A stretch of 38,757 bases of DNA, from positions 1-38,757 of the forward strand of contig CAZGOY010000033.1 of the NCBI GenBank assembly GCA_964527565.1, given 5' to 3'. Positions within the stretch are counted from its first letter, which is position 1. The number at the start of each line of letters is the position of its first letter. This stretch comes from JAGXQV01 sp964527565 (GTDB taxonomy: Bacteria; Pseudomonadota; Gammaproteobacteria; Burkholderiales; Sulfuricellaceae). This document shows, in pieces, positions 7,097 to 16,196 of this stretch. Both the position numbers and the translations under genes were made by a program. The notes below the pieces were generated by a model that was given only the letters and a program-made list of their open reading frames with translations, did no database searches and was not told the DNA's origin.

Positions 7097-9826
7097 ATGA
7101 GCACAGATTTAGAAGCGCCGACGGCGCCCGTGACGCGCGCACCGAAACGTCCGTGGCATAACCGCACCCCGGAAGAGGTGGCGCAACGCCTGAAAACCGA
7201 CCTGACGCACGGTCTGGTATCGGCCAAGGTGGCGCGGCGGCGCGAGCGCTTCGGCGCCAACGTGCTGACGCCCCGGCCCGGCCCGTCGGCCTGGCTGCGT
7301 TTCCTGCAGCAATGCCAGCAGCCGCTGATCTACATTCTGATCGCCTCCGGCACGGTGACGGCCTTTCTTGGCGAATGGGTGGATTCCGGGGTGATCTTCG
7401 GCGTGGCGCTGGTCAACGCGGCAATCGGCTACCTCCGGGAGGCGCGCGCGGCGGACGCCATCGCCGCGCTGGCGCGCATGGCGGCGAGCAGCGCGACGGT
7501 GGTACGCGACGGCGTGAAAAGCGTGCTCCCGGCGGAAGAACTGGTGCCCGGCGACATCGTGCTGCTGGCGCCCGGCAACAAGGTTCCGGCGGATTTGCGT
7601 CTGTTTCGTGTGCGCGAACTGATGATCGACGAGGCCGCGCTCACCGGGGAAGCGCTGCCGGTGCAGAAGCAGACCGCCGTGCTGGAGCTCGATGCGGTGC
7701 TGGCGGAGCGTGCCAACATGGCCTACGCCGGTACGCTGGTCACCGCCGGGCAGGGCGTGGGTATCGTCGCGGCGACCGGCGACCGCAGCGAAACCGGGCG
7801 CGTCTCGCGCATGATTGCCGCCGCCCCCGATCTTTCCACGCCGCTCACGCGCAAGATGGAGCGCCTCAGCGCCCTGATGCTGTACGTGATCCTCGGGCTG
7901 GCGGCCTTCACCTTCGTTGTCGGCACCTGGCGCGGCGAACCGGCGGTGGCGATGTTCATGGCGGCGCTGGCGCTGGCGGTGGGCGCGATACCCGAGGGAT
8001 TGTCGGCCGCCATCACCATCACCCTGGCCATCGGCGTTTCGCGCATGGCGCGGCGCCGCGCCATCATCCGCAAGCTGCCGTCGGTGGAAACCCTGGGCGG
8101 GGCGACGGTGATCTGTTCCGACAAGAGCGGCACGCTTACCGAAAACCAGATGACGGTGCAGGAAATCTGGGCAGGCGGGGAAAGCTACCGCGTGAGCGGC
8201 GCAGGCTACGATGCGCGCGGGGAAATCCGCCGCGACGGCGAGACGGTGGCGCCGCGCGGCGCGCTGCTGGGCTGCCTGATGGTCGGCGCCCTGTGCAACG
8301 ACGCCCTGCTGGTGGAAGGCGGTAACGGACGCGAGGTGGCGGGCGACCCTACCGAGGGCGCGCTGCTGGTGGCGGCGGAAAAGGGCGGGCTGGACCCGGC
8401 GCGCTTGCAGGCGGCTTTTCCGCGCCGCGATGAAATCCCTTTTGATTCGCGCTACCAGCTCATGGCCACCCTGCACGACATGCCGGACGGCGAGCGCGTG
8501 TTCTATGTAAAGGGCGCGCTGGAAAAAATTCTCGAACGCGCGCGCGACAGTCTCGGCAATGACGGCGAAATTCTGCCGCTCGACCGCGCGGCCGTCGAAG
8601 CGCAGGCCCATGCCATGTCGGCGCGCGGCCTGCGCGTGCTGGCCCTGGCCAAGGGGATCAAACACAGCGGTGAGCGCCTCGATCACGAGCATTTGGAAAA
8701 CAATCTGACGCTGCTCGGCCTGCAAGGCATGATCGACCCGCCGCGCCCGGAGGCGGTTGCCGCCATCGCTGCTTGTCGCGTAGCGGGCATCCAGGTGAAG
8801 ATGATTACCGGCGACCACGCGGTCACTGCCGCTGCTATCGCCGGGCAACTCGGGCTGACGCAGGCGGACGACGCACCGCCCCTCACCGGCGCGCAGATTG
8901 CCGCTTTGTCCGATGGGGAATTGCGCGCCGCAGTGCGCCGCAGCAGCGTCTTCGCGCGCGTCGAACCGGAGCACAAGCTGCGCCTGGTGCGCGCCTTGCA
9001 GGAGGAAGGGCACGTCGTGGCGATGACCGGCGACGGCGTCAACGACGCGCCGGCCTTGAAGCAGGCCGACATCGGCATCGCCATGGGTATCGCCGGCACC
9101 GAGGTGGCCAAGGATTCCGCCGACATGCTGCTGAGCGACGACAATTTCGCTTCCATCGAGGCGGCGGTGGAGGAAGGGCGCGGGGTCTTCGACAACCTGG
9201 CGAAATTCATCACCTGGACACTGCCGACCCATTTCGGCAAGGGCTTGGTGATTCTCGCCGCCGTGGTGCTGGGCGTCACCCTGCCGATCGCCCCGCTGCA
9301 AATCCTGTGGATCAACATGACCAGCGCCGTGCTGCTCGGCTTGATGCTGGTGTTCGAACCGATCGACCGCAACGTCATGCAGCGCCCGCCGCGCCATCTG
9401 GAAGCGCCGATTCTCACGCGCGCGCTGATGTGGCGCGTGCTGCTGGTGAGCGTCATGCTGCTGGGCGGCGCTTACGGCCTGTTCGTCTGGGCGCTGGATG
9501 CGGGCCGTAGCGTGGAGCAGGCGCGCACCGTGGCGGCCAACGTCTTCGTGATGGGCGAGCTGTTCTACCTGTTCAACTGCCGCTCAATCAGCGAAACGCC
9601 GCTCACTGCCGGTTTCGCCAAGTTCTTCGCCAACGCCTGGCTGTGGAGCGGCATCGCGTTGATGGCGGCGCTGCAACTGCTGTTCACCTATGCACCGCTG
9701 ATGAACCGCCTGTTCGCCACCGCGCCGATAGGTCTGGCCGACTGGGGGCGCATCGTTGCGGTGGGGCTGGGCATCTTCCTGGTGATCGAGGTGGAGAAGG
9801 CTTGGCGACGTGGCAGGGTGGCCTGA
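7097..9826 (+). CDS. Cation-transporting P-type ATPase, P2 class
   Basis: This 909-residue membrane pump belongs to the P2 class (Ca2+ or monovalent-cation type). In order: an N-terminal cation-ATPase domain (RTPEEVAQRLKTD), transmembrane pair M1-M2, the actuator motif TGEALPV (family TGES/TGEA), M4 with AIPEGLSAA, the phosphorylation site SDKSGTLTENQM near residue 340, the nucleotide-binding domain, the hinge GDGVNDAPALKQADIGIAMG, and a C-terminal block of membrane helices including WINMTSAVLLGLMLVFEP. The phosphorylation loop is DKSGTLT rather than the near-universal DKTGTLT. No soft-metal CPC motif is present in M4, which argues against P1B metal pumps. The ion is not decidable by eye. A good ribosome site is not obvious. 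Confidence 0.93.
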   Translation: MSTDLEAPTAPVTRAPKRPWHNRTPEEVAQRLKTDLTHGLVSAKVARRRERFGANVLTPRPGPSAWLRFLQQCQQPLIYILIASGTVTAFLGEWVDSGVIFGVALVNAAIGYLREARAADAIAALARMAASSATVVRDGVKSVLPAEELVPGDIVLLAPGNKVPADLRLFRVRELMIDEAALTGEALPVQKQTAVLELDAVLAERANMAYAGTLVTAGQGVGIVAATGDRSETGRVSRMIAAAPDLSTPLTRKMERLSALMLYVILGLAAFTFVVGTWRGEPAVAMFMAALALAVGAIPEGLSAAITITLAIGVSRMARRRAIIRKLPSVETLGGATVICSDKSGTLTENQMTVQEIWAGGESYRVSGAGYDARGEIRRDGETVAPRGALLGCLMVGALCNDALLVEGGNGREVAGDPTEGALLVAAEKGGLDPARLQAAFPRRDEIPFDSRYQLMATLHDMPDGERVFYVKGALEKILERARDSLGNDGEILPLDRAAVEAQAHAMSARGLRVLALAKGIKHSGERLDHEHLENNLTLLGLQGMIDPPRPEAVAAIAACRVAGIQVKMITGDHAVTAAAIAGQLGLTQADDAPPLTGAQIAALSDGELRAAVRRSSVFARVEPEHKLRLVRALQEEGHVVAMTGDGVNDAPALKQADIGIAMGIAGTEVAKDSADMLLSDDNFASIEAAVEEGRGVFDNLAKFITWTLPTHFGKGLVILAAVVLGVTLPIAPLQILWINMTSAVLLGLMLVFEPIDRNVMQRPPRHLEAPILTRALMWRVLLVSVMLLGGAYGLFVWALDAGRSVEQARTVAANVFVMGELFYLFNCRSISETPLTAGFAKFFANAWLWSGIALMAALQLLFTYAPLMNRLFATAPIGLADWGRIVAVGLGIFLVIEVEKAWRRGRVA

Positions 9827-9841
9827 GATGCGCGTGCCATA

Positions 9842-10618
9842 ATGAGCCTCCTGTTCATCGACACCCATTGCCACCTTGACGCCGCCGAGTTCGATGCCGA
9901 CCGCGACGCGGTAGCGGCGCGCGCGCGCGCGGCGGGAGTCGAGGTAATAGTGGTGCCGGCGGTGGAACGCGCCAATTTTTCCGCGGTGCGTGAAACCTGC
10001 CGTCACCAAGCTGGCTGTTTCCCAGCGCTGGGCATTCACCCCTTGTATGTAAATGGCGCCGTTCCTGCGGATCTGGAGGTACTGCGCGCGGAAATCGCAG
10101 GGCAACGCCCGCTGGCCGTGGGTGAAATCGGGCTGGACTTCTTTGTCGCCGACCAGGATCGGGACCGGCAGGCATATTTTTTCAGCGAACAATTGAAAAT
10201 CGCCCGCGATGCGGGCCTGCCGGTGCTGTTGCACCTGCGCCGCGCCCAGGATGCCGTGCTCAAGCACCTGCGACGCATCCGCCCGCCGGGCGGCATCGCC
10301 CACGCTTTCAACGGCAGCCGCCAGCAGGCGGAAGCGTTTATCGGTCTGGGCTTCAAGCTCGGCTTCGGCGGCGCCATGACCTGGCCGCGCGCCCTCAATC
10401 TGCGCAGGCTGGCCGCCACCCTGCCGCTGGAAGCCATCGTGCTGGAAACCGATGCGCCCGACATGCCGCCCGAATTTATCGGTAGAGGGCACAACAGCCC
10501 GGAAACCCTGCCGCGCATCGCCCAATGCCTGGCCGACCTGCGCGGGCTGCCACTAGCGGAAATTGCTGCCGCCACCCGCGCCAATGCCTTGCAGGCTTTG
10601 CCCGGATTGGAAGGGTGA
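9842..10618 (+). CDS. tatD: TatD-family metal-dependent hydrolase
   Basis: TatD-family enzymes are TIM-barrel metal-dependent DNases. The 258 residues match the family length (260 in E. coli) and retain the metal ligands: FIDTHCHLD at the N-terminus, GEIGLDF near residue 95, HLRRAQD and HAFNGS in the middle, and LETDAPDMPP near residue 200. It starts 15 bases after the ATPase stop. A second, degraded tatD lies at 17391-17604 beyond the foreign cassette, and the last 69 bases of this gene are repeated there with six mismatches. This copy is intact and presumably functional. Confidence 0.93.
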   Translation: MSLLFIDTHCHLDAAEFDADRDAVAARARAAGVEVIVVPAVERANFSAVRETCRHQAGCFPALGIHPLYVNGAVPADLEVLRAEIAGQRPLAVGEIGLDFFVADQDRDRQAYFFSEQLKIARDAGLPVLLHLRRAQDAVLKHLRRIRPPGGIAHAFNGSRQQAEAFIGLGFKLGFGGAMTWPRALNLRRLAATLPLEAIVLETDAPDMPPEFIGRGHNSPETLPRIAQCLADLRGLPLAEIAAATRANALQALPGLEG

Positions 10619-10847
10619 AACGACGATGGTTGAGCAAGAATCGGTGGGGAAGGTTTTCACAGATTACGGGGGGCGACAGGCTGCGAGGCAAAATCACCGC
10701 GCCGATGGAAATTCTTATCTGACGCTTGGCTGCTCATGGAGTATGGTTGTTGGCGAGTTCATGCGACGTTACAATGCGCCGGGTATGTGTTTATGCGGTG
10801 CAGGGACTTGTAATTGCATTAAGTTGTGATAATCAAAGGTGGAGCGG
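10619..10847 (+). promoter_or_regulatory. Leader of the five-gene cassette, candidate extended -10 promoter
   Basis: This 229-base gap begins at the tatD stop, where similarity with the downstream tatD remnant also ends, so it is probably the left edge of the acquired DNA. The best promoter-like element is TGTGATAAT at 10825-10833 (extended -10), with only a poor -35 near 10805. It would give a very short leader if translation starts at 10848. A 67-codon frame from 10626 to 10829 has no clear ribosome site or recognisable domain, and I do not call it a gene. Confidence 0.35.
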
Positions 10848-11600
10848 ATGTGCATTGCGCAATGGGAGGCTAGCTACACGGATCATGACCTGAACGATCG
10901 AAAAACGCTACGGGAAGCGCTCGCGTACTGGAATTATTCGAAATCTCCAGATCTCGTTCGGCGCGAAGTGGTAGCGATCACGCAAAGCGGGGATTGTGAC
11001 CAGTTGCTGGGAAAGCCTGTTCGCCTCAGTTCAACCCAATACTGCTTGGGTGCCCCAATTCACTTTGCGGATCGGGTTGTGTATTTCACAATTGACAGAA
11101 ATCGCTTGTTTTCCAATCCTGCTACCCATACGAAACAAGCGCCGGAGTTTCTGGCGGAGGTTTTTCGTAAAATGAACAGACTTATCCTGTTTGTGAGCGA
11201 TTGGAGGGATGATGGCGGCAATCCGGCATTGCCGATGCCTGAACGGGTGGATTGCAGAGAATTGGTCAAAGCACTTGGCCTGTGCGGGAAAGAGTGGAAA
11301 AAAAATGATGCGGTCACCACACTTGCTTTGAAGGTGAAGCAGTTCGTGCATAAATCTACTTGGTTGGATAGCGGACTGGTTTTTTTCTGGTGCGTGGCGC
11401 CGCACCGAACCGAATGGGGACTGACCCGCAGCTTGGAAACCGGTCTGCCTGCATTGCGAGAATGGGTGCTTCCCAATCAGGCAGGGGCATTTGATGTTGT
11501 GGATTACTGGGATCAGCGCATGACGAGTGATTGTGACCTGAGGGAGGACAAGCTGTGTTCCGATTACTGGGTCGCCTGCGCCAAGGAGATACGGCCATGA
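10848..11600 (+). CDS. Cassette gene A, unknown protein
   Basis: The product has 250 residues and belongs to no family I recognise. It appears soluble, mixed alpha/beta, with no signal peptide or membrane segment. Features include WNYSKSPDLVRREVV near the N-terminus, a hydrophobic strand RLILFVSDWRDDGG in the middle and SGLVFFWCVAPHRTEWGL later, plus several scattered cysteines. I prefer the ATG at 10848, with AAAGGTGGAG just upstream; a GTG at 10839 is in frame. It is first of five coupled genes; its stop overlaps the next start as ATGA. Base composition is clearly more A+T-rich than tatD, suggesting transfer. It could be a sensor or effector, but nothing in the sequence decides this. Confidence 0.8.
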   Translation: MCIAQWEASYTDHDLNDRKTLREALAYWNYSKSPDLVRREVVAITQSGDCDQLLGKPVRLSSTQYCLGAPIHFADRVVYFTIDRNRLFSNPATHTKQAPEFLAEVFRKMNRLILFVSDWRDDGGNPALPMPERVDCRELVKALGLCGKEWKKNDAVTTLALKVKQFVHKSTWLDSGLVFFWCVAPHRTEWGLTRSLETGLPALREWVLPNQAGAFDVVDYWDQRMTSDCDLREDKLCSDYWVACAKEIRP

Positions 11601-12439
11601 ATACACAGGAAATCCTGTCTATCCTGCGCGGTGAACGCGGGATAAACCCGAACATGGGCATTGAGGAAGATGACCTCTTGGCGAATGGCTTTTTTGACCT
11701 GCCAAGCGGTGAACATGATGCCTTTTGGCTGGCTCTTTCAACTGCCATGAAGACGCTGGTTGCCAACAACGAAGGTTTGCCCATCTATCTTGCTTCACGG
11801 TTTATTTTCCGTATGGGTGAAATCAAACCGTCGCGCATACCACGCAAAAAAAGCCTATTTGACTTCTTGCCCGACATTCCGGCAGATGACGTTCCGCCCG
11901 CCCGACTTGCTGGCACACTGCTGACTCTACTTGTCCTCAATCTCAAGAAGGGCAATGCCGAATTCTGGAAGCGGCAGATTGCCGCAAGCCTGCGTAGCCT
12001 GGAAGCCACACAGGGCGACCATTACGCCATGGCTGCTGTGGTCTATGCCTTTTTGGGTTACAACCGCCACGTTCCTATCCCGGCAGAATGTTGGGAGCGC
12101 CTATTTGCCACGCTATCCCGTTTGCCGCGTCTGCCGCGCATGGAACTGCTTGAACTACTGGTGGGCGTGGAAAAAGAGCAAACTCAAGAACCATGCACGC
12201 TTGAAAAGGAAATCAGCAAGGGACTGGATGAATATAATATCTCGGCAAGTAACAAGCAGTCTGCCGTCCTCTCCGAACACCTGTCCCCGGTTCTGCGTGC
12301 CTGGCTTGACAGGAATGCGCCGCATGAGTCTGTTGCTGAGTGGTTGCGCGGGAAGTTGCGCCCCCAAGCGATTCAAACCGCCAGTCCCCGTGCGCGAGCG
12401 ATAGCATTGACGGCAGACGCCTATCGGGCGGTCGCATGA
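11597..12439 (+). CDS. Cassette gene B, unknown helical protein
   Basis: The 280-residue product is not recognised. It looks mainly alpha-helical and soluble, with amphipathic stretches such as RLAGTLLTLLVLNLKKGN and AECWERLFATLSRLPRLPR, and no catalytic motif I can name. The ATG at 11597 has a strong AAGGAG 9-14 bases upstream, inside the end of gene A, and overlaps the gene A stop as ATGA; a start at 11555 would overlap more and lacks such a site. Its own stop overlaps the ATPase start. Position directly before the large ATPase suggests an adaptor or partner subunit, by inference only. Confidence 0.8.
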   Translation: MNTQEILSILRGERGINPNMGIEEDDLLANGFFDLPSGEHDAFWLALSTAMKTLVANNEGLPIYLASRFIFRMGEIKPSRIPRKKSLFDFLPDIPADDVPPARLAGTLLTLLVLNLKKGNAEFWKRQIAASLRSLEATQGDHYAMAAVVYAFLGYNRHVPIPAECWERLFATLSRLPRLPRMELLELLVGVEKEQTQEPCTLEKEISKGLDEYNISASNKQSAVLSEHLSPVLRAWLDRNAPHESVAEWLRGKLRPQAIQTASPRARAIALTADAYRAVA

Positions 12440-15255
12440 ACGATACCCGCTTTATCGCTTTCTATTCCTACAAGGGCGGCGTTGGGCGCAGCCTGGCACT
12501 TGCCAATCTGGCCTATGTACTGGCGCGCGAAGGGCGCAAGGTGCTTATCCTGGATATGGATCTGGAAGCCCCCGGCCAGCATCAAAGTGACTTGTTCCAG
12601 CTATCCTCGCCGGGGCCGGGGGTGGTGGATATGTTGACCGATTACCTAGACTACCGAACCCGACTGAACGCCGGGGAAACCAACGATCCTTACCATCTTG
12701 CACTGGAACGCTACCTGCGTGTTGGCGAAGGCTGGCAACCGCGCCGCGATCAGGCGGAACAAGCCGAGCCTGGCAGCCTGTGGCTGATGCCGGCGGGCGA
12801 GGTGGATAAACCCGACTATCCCCAGCGTTTGGGACGCCTGGATTGGGATGATTTCTATAAGCAACAGGGTGGAGCTTTCTTCCGCTTGTTCAAGGCGGAG
12901 CTTCGGCGGCTTGGTTTCAACGATGTGCTGATCGACTCGCGAACTGGATTGTCGGATGTGTCTTACATCACCATTCTTGATTTGGCTGAAACGGTGGTAT
13001 GCGTAACAGGATACAACCGGCAGAATATTGAGGGCACGAGCCGTATTCTCTGTGTATTGAGGGAACCGAAGGTCGTGGAAGAATATGGCTCCAAGCGGTT
13101 AATTCTCGTCGGCACGCCTGACCCTGAACTAAGTTCGCGGGAAAAACAAGAACGAATCTCCGAGATTGCTAAGGAATGCAAGGGATATGGATTCAATTTT
13201 GAGCGGTTCAATGTTGAACTCCCTTATAAGGCGGAATTGGCCTTGCGCGAGAAAATCTTGTGCCAAGTGGCCGATGAATATAACGACAGTACCAACTATA
13301 CGCGTGGCATTTCGACGCTCAGAGATTTGATCGAAACGGATAACCCGATTGCCGAAGCCATGCCCTCTCGCATGGATAAACCGGACAATCCCTTTGCGCT
13401 GATACGCAGCGACTACATCACCGCCGAGGAAACCTGGCGGAATTTCGTAGACCCGGCGGGCACTATCATGCAGGACATGAATAATTTTATGCCCCTGCTG
13501 GTGACCGGGGCGCGCGGCTCTGGCAAGACTATGCTGGCACGGCGTTTCTCGCTGGAAGTACAACTGGCCGAACATCTGGCTACCGGGCGCCCCATCAAGC
13601 CGGAGGATTTTCCGCGCATTGGACTTTACCTGCGCCCAGATGCAGATTTCTTACGCAGCTTTAGTCAAGGCGACAGTGCATTACGCGGTGATTTCGATCA
13701 TTTGTTTGCCCAGTTCTTTGACATCTTGGTCATGCGCAAGGCGCTGAACGCTTTGAATGCCTTGAGCGATCAAAGCGGAATAGCGTCATGGTGTAATGAA
13801 TCCGAGCTGCTACGCGCGTTGTATGCTGAATTCGGGCAATTCGACATCCCTACACCGGGGTTGTCCGCCTTTCTGGATTTCCTTGAAACCCATATCCAGC
13901 GCATCCGCTTCTACCTCAACAACCCTTTCCCACAACACCGCCCAGTCTTCACCCAACCCAACGCATTGATGAAACTGCTCACCGAGCGCCTGCGTCGAGC
14001 CGGACATTTCAACGGACATTACTTCGTGGTGCTGGTGGACGAATACGAGAACTATGCCGATTATCAGCAACGCATCGTCAACACCAGACTGAAGCAAAGC
14101 CGACGCGAGGATGGTGTCACCTACCGCTTGTTCATGCGTAGCGGCGGCCTGCGTACCCGCGAAACCCTGGCGCCCGGCCAATTGATCGAGGAGACCCACG
14201 ATTACCGCCAGCACGCGCTGGACGAAGAAATGGCCTTCAATGACTTCAAAGCCTATGTTCTAGCCGTGGCCAACCGCCATCTGGAACAGACTCCCTATTT
14301 CCGGGAGAAAGCATTGACTAGGCTGGAGGACATGCTGCAAGACTTTTCGCCCGAGGAGGAAGCGCGCCTATTGGCGGGCGGCAAGCGCGCTCCACCGTTG
14401 ATTGAGTGGGTGAACAAGCAGTTCCCCCAGCACGCCGCCGACATTCTGGCTTGGATGGAAACGGAACAAGAACCCCTGCGCCAGGCTACTGCTATTGTCC
14501 TGCTCAACCAGGGCAATCCCGTGGACAAGGTGTTGACCGCCTTCCGCAGCCAGAACAAAGATGCCAGCGTGTGGTACCACAATTACAGTCGCGGGGCTCT
14601 GCATTGGTTGTGCCGCCTCTACCATCAGGACAAGCGCTATGCCGGGGTCAATCAATTGGTGGGGCTATCCGGCAACACCATTCGGGTATTTCTGGATTTC
14701 TGCCATGCCATCTTTGCCGAGTGGCTGGAGGCAGGAGCGTCTACTTTACCCATCCCTTATGCAGTGCAGAACGCCGCCATTCGTCGCCAGGCTAATATCT
14801 TCCGCGAGAACCTGCGTTCCGCCGATCATTCCCCGCGCGAGATGAACAATTTGGTTGAGCGCTTGGGGCGGTTGTTCGAGGCCAAGCACAAGAGCCCGAA
14901 GCAGAGCGAACCCGAGGTCAACCACTTCGCGATTCCCGGACTGGACGAGGATGAGCGGCGCGAGCAACTGGAGAAATGGCTTAACGATGCCTGGTACGAA
15001 GGGGCTTTGCGGCGCCTGGAAGGCACCAAGCAAAAAAGTCTGGAAGACTTACGTCTGACCGACTGGCAACTGGTTCCTTGGTTTGCTCCACTGTTCAACC
15101 TTTCTACCCGGCGCAAAAAGAAACTCACCCTCAAACCGGACGTGTGTTTTGACCTGTTTGGAGGAGATCAGAAAACCTGGAGCAGATTATTCAAGCAGTT
15201 CGAACGCAAATTTGAGGAAACGGCAAGCATCGAAAAACAGGGGACGTTGCTTTGA
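12436..15255 (+). CDS. Cassette gene C, KGGVGR-variant MinD/ParA-like ATPase fused to an AAA-type ATPase
   Basis: This 939-residue protein carries two nucleotide-binding modules. Residues 1 to about 300 are MinD/ParA-like: a deviant Walker A YKGGVGRS at 12-19, in which the usual second lysine (KGGxGK) is arginine, LILDMDLEAPGQ near 38-49, and VLIDSRTGLSD near 164. A second P-loop, GARGSGKT, lies at 358-365 with a Walker B VLVDEYENY near 532 and SGGLRTRETL near 569, resembling AAA/ORC-CDC6- or STAND-like switch ATPases. The remaining 350 residues are helical and unassigned. KGGVGR-type ATPases are known from bacterial conflict operons. The ATG at 12436 overlaps gene B as ATGA; an in-frame GTG at 12340 lies far inside gene B. 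I infer it is the energy-using switch of the system. Confidence 0.88.
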   Translation: MNDTRFIAFYSYKGGVGRSLALANLAYVLAREGRKVLILDMDLEAPGQHQSDLFQLSSPGPGVVDMLTDYLDYRTRLNAGETNDPYHLALERYLRVGEGWQPRRDQAEQAEPGSLWLMPAGEVDKPDYPQRLGRLDWDDFYKQQGGAFFRLFKAELRRLGFNDVLIDSRTGLSDVSYITILDLAETVVCVTGYNRQNIEGTSRILCVLREPKVVEEYGSKRLILVGTPDPELSSREKQERISEIAKECKGYGFNFERFNVELPYKAELALREKILCQVADEYNDSTNYTRGISTLRDLIETDNPIAEAMPSRMDKPDNPFALIRSDYITAEETWRNFVDPAGTIMQDMNNFMPLLVTGARGSGKTMLARRFSLEVQLAEHLATGRPIKPEDFPRIGLYLRPDADFLRSFSQGDSALRGDFDHLFAQFFDILVMRKALNALNALSDQSGIASWCNESELLRALYAEFGQFDIPTPGLSAFLDFLETHIQRIRFYLNNPFPQHRPVFTQPNALMKLLTERLRRAGHFNGHYFVVLVDEYENYADYQQRIVNTRLKQSRREDGVTYRLFMRSGGLRTRETLAPGQLIEETHDYRQHALDEEMAFNDFKAYVLAVANRHLEQTPYFREKALTRLEDMLQDFSPEEEARLLAGGKRAPPLIEWVNKQFPQHAADILAWMETEQEPLRQATAIVLLNQGNPVDKVLTAFRSQNKDASVWYHNYSRGALHWLCRLYHQDKRYAGVNQLVGLSGNTIRVFLDFCHAIFAEWLEAGASTLPIPYAVQNAAIRRQANIFRENLRSADHSPREMNNLVERLGRLFEAKHKSPKQSEPEVNHFAIPGLDEDERREQLEKWLNDAWYEGALRRLEGTKQKSLEDLRLTDWQLVPWFAPLFNLSTRRKKKLTLKPDVCFDLFGGDQKTWSRLFKQFERKFEETASIEKQGTLL

Positions 15256-16196
15256 ACCAGGGCATGGCCTATCGTCCAGACGAGGCCGAGGCTGCCATTC
15301 GCGCCCATGGCAAATGGGATTGGCTGATCACCAGCGGGCGAGAAAGTGTAAGCACTGAAGAACGCCGGAGTTGGAGCACCGAGCATTTTGGCAGCATAGC
15401 AAGCCTGACGCTGAAACGCGCTCGCCCGGACGCACCACACCAATTCATGGTTTCCCATGGTGAGGCCGAGGACGAGGCCAATTGGAACGAACTCGGCTCG
15501 CTTATCGCAAAAATAATTCCATCTGGCGCAGCCATCCTGCTGGATACCACTCACTTAAGCTTTGATGCGCTGTTGTATCTCTTGCCCGCCTTGCGTGCTT
15601 GCCACCCTGCGACGCTGGCTTGCCTGTACGTGGCACCGGTCGATTTTCACGAGATACAGGCCGATTCTCTGGAGGTGCAGGACACGTTGCCCATCGGCCA
15701 ACCCAAGGGCTATGTCGCCCTGACCGCCGAGGAGACCCGAACCCATAGCAGGCACATCGTTTTGCTGGGTTTCGATAAGGGACGTGCCTGGAAATTTATT
15801 CAGCGCTACGACTGGGATGAAGCCCACCTGCATCTTCTGATTGGAGATCCCCCGTTTGTGGACGGTGGGGTAGATATTGCTTTAAATGCCTGCCAGCCTT
15901 GGCTGGAACCCTTTCGCAAACGTTTTCCCGACCATATCCATTCGCTGAATGCGCGCGAGCCTGGAGCAGTTCGGGAATTTCTGAAAAATCAACTGGAAGA
16001 GGCGCGCTGGCTGGACATCGTGCCGCTTGGCCCCAAGCCTATGCTGCTGGGCGTACTTTGGTTCTACTTCGGATTGTCCGACGAGGAGCGTGCGCGGGTG
16101 CGCCTGCTTTATGATTTCTCGGAACAGCGTGCCCGCCGCTGTAGCGGCGTCCAGACAGTCTATTCCTGGGACTTCTCCCGTTTCCCGGACGTATGA
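15252..16196 (+). CDS. Cassette gene D, unknown protein with Rossmann-like pattern
   Basis: The 314 residues match no family I can name with confidence. Alternating hydrophobic strands and helices (AAILLDTTHLSFDALLYLL, then ATLACLYVAPV, then RHIVLLGFDKGRAWKF, then LHLLIGDPPF) suggest a Rossmann-like fold such as a nucleotide-sensing domain. The C-terminal part has DIVPLGPKPMLLGVLWF. No nuclease motif was found. The TTG at 15252 overlaps the gene C stop as TTGA and has AGGGGA upstream; an ATG at 15264 is a good alternative. Its stop overlaps the methyltransferase start as ATGA. A ligand-sensing or effector subunit is a hypothesis only. Confidence 0.78.
   Translation: MNQGMAYRPDEAEAAIRAHGKWDWLITSGRESVSTEERRSWSTEHFGSIASLTLKRARPDAPHQFMVSHGEAEDEANWNELGSLIAKIIPSGAAILLDTTHLSFDALLYLLPALRACHPATLACLYVAPVDFHEIQADSLEVQDTLPIGQPKGYVALTAEETRTHSRHIVLLGFDKGRAWKFIQRYDWDEAHLHLLIGDPPFVDGGVDIALNACQPWLEPFRKRFPDHIHSLNAREPGAVREFLKNQLEEARWLDIVPLGPKPMLLGVLWFYFGLSDEERARVRLLYDFSEQRARRCSGVQTVYSWDFSRFPDV

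Noticed and set aside
10626..10829. A 67-codon frame in the gap between tatD and cassette gene A
   Set aside because: No ribosome site, no domain, and its composition looks like non-coding DNA; a promoter-like element overlaps its end.
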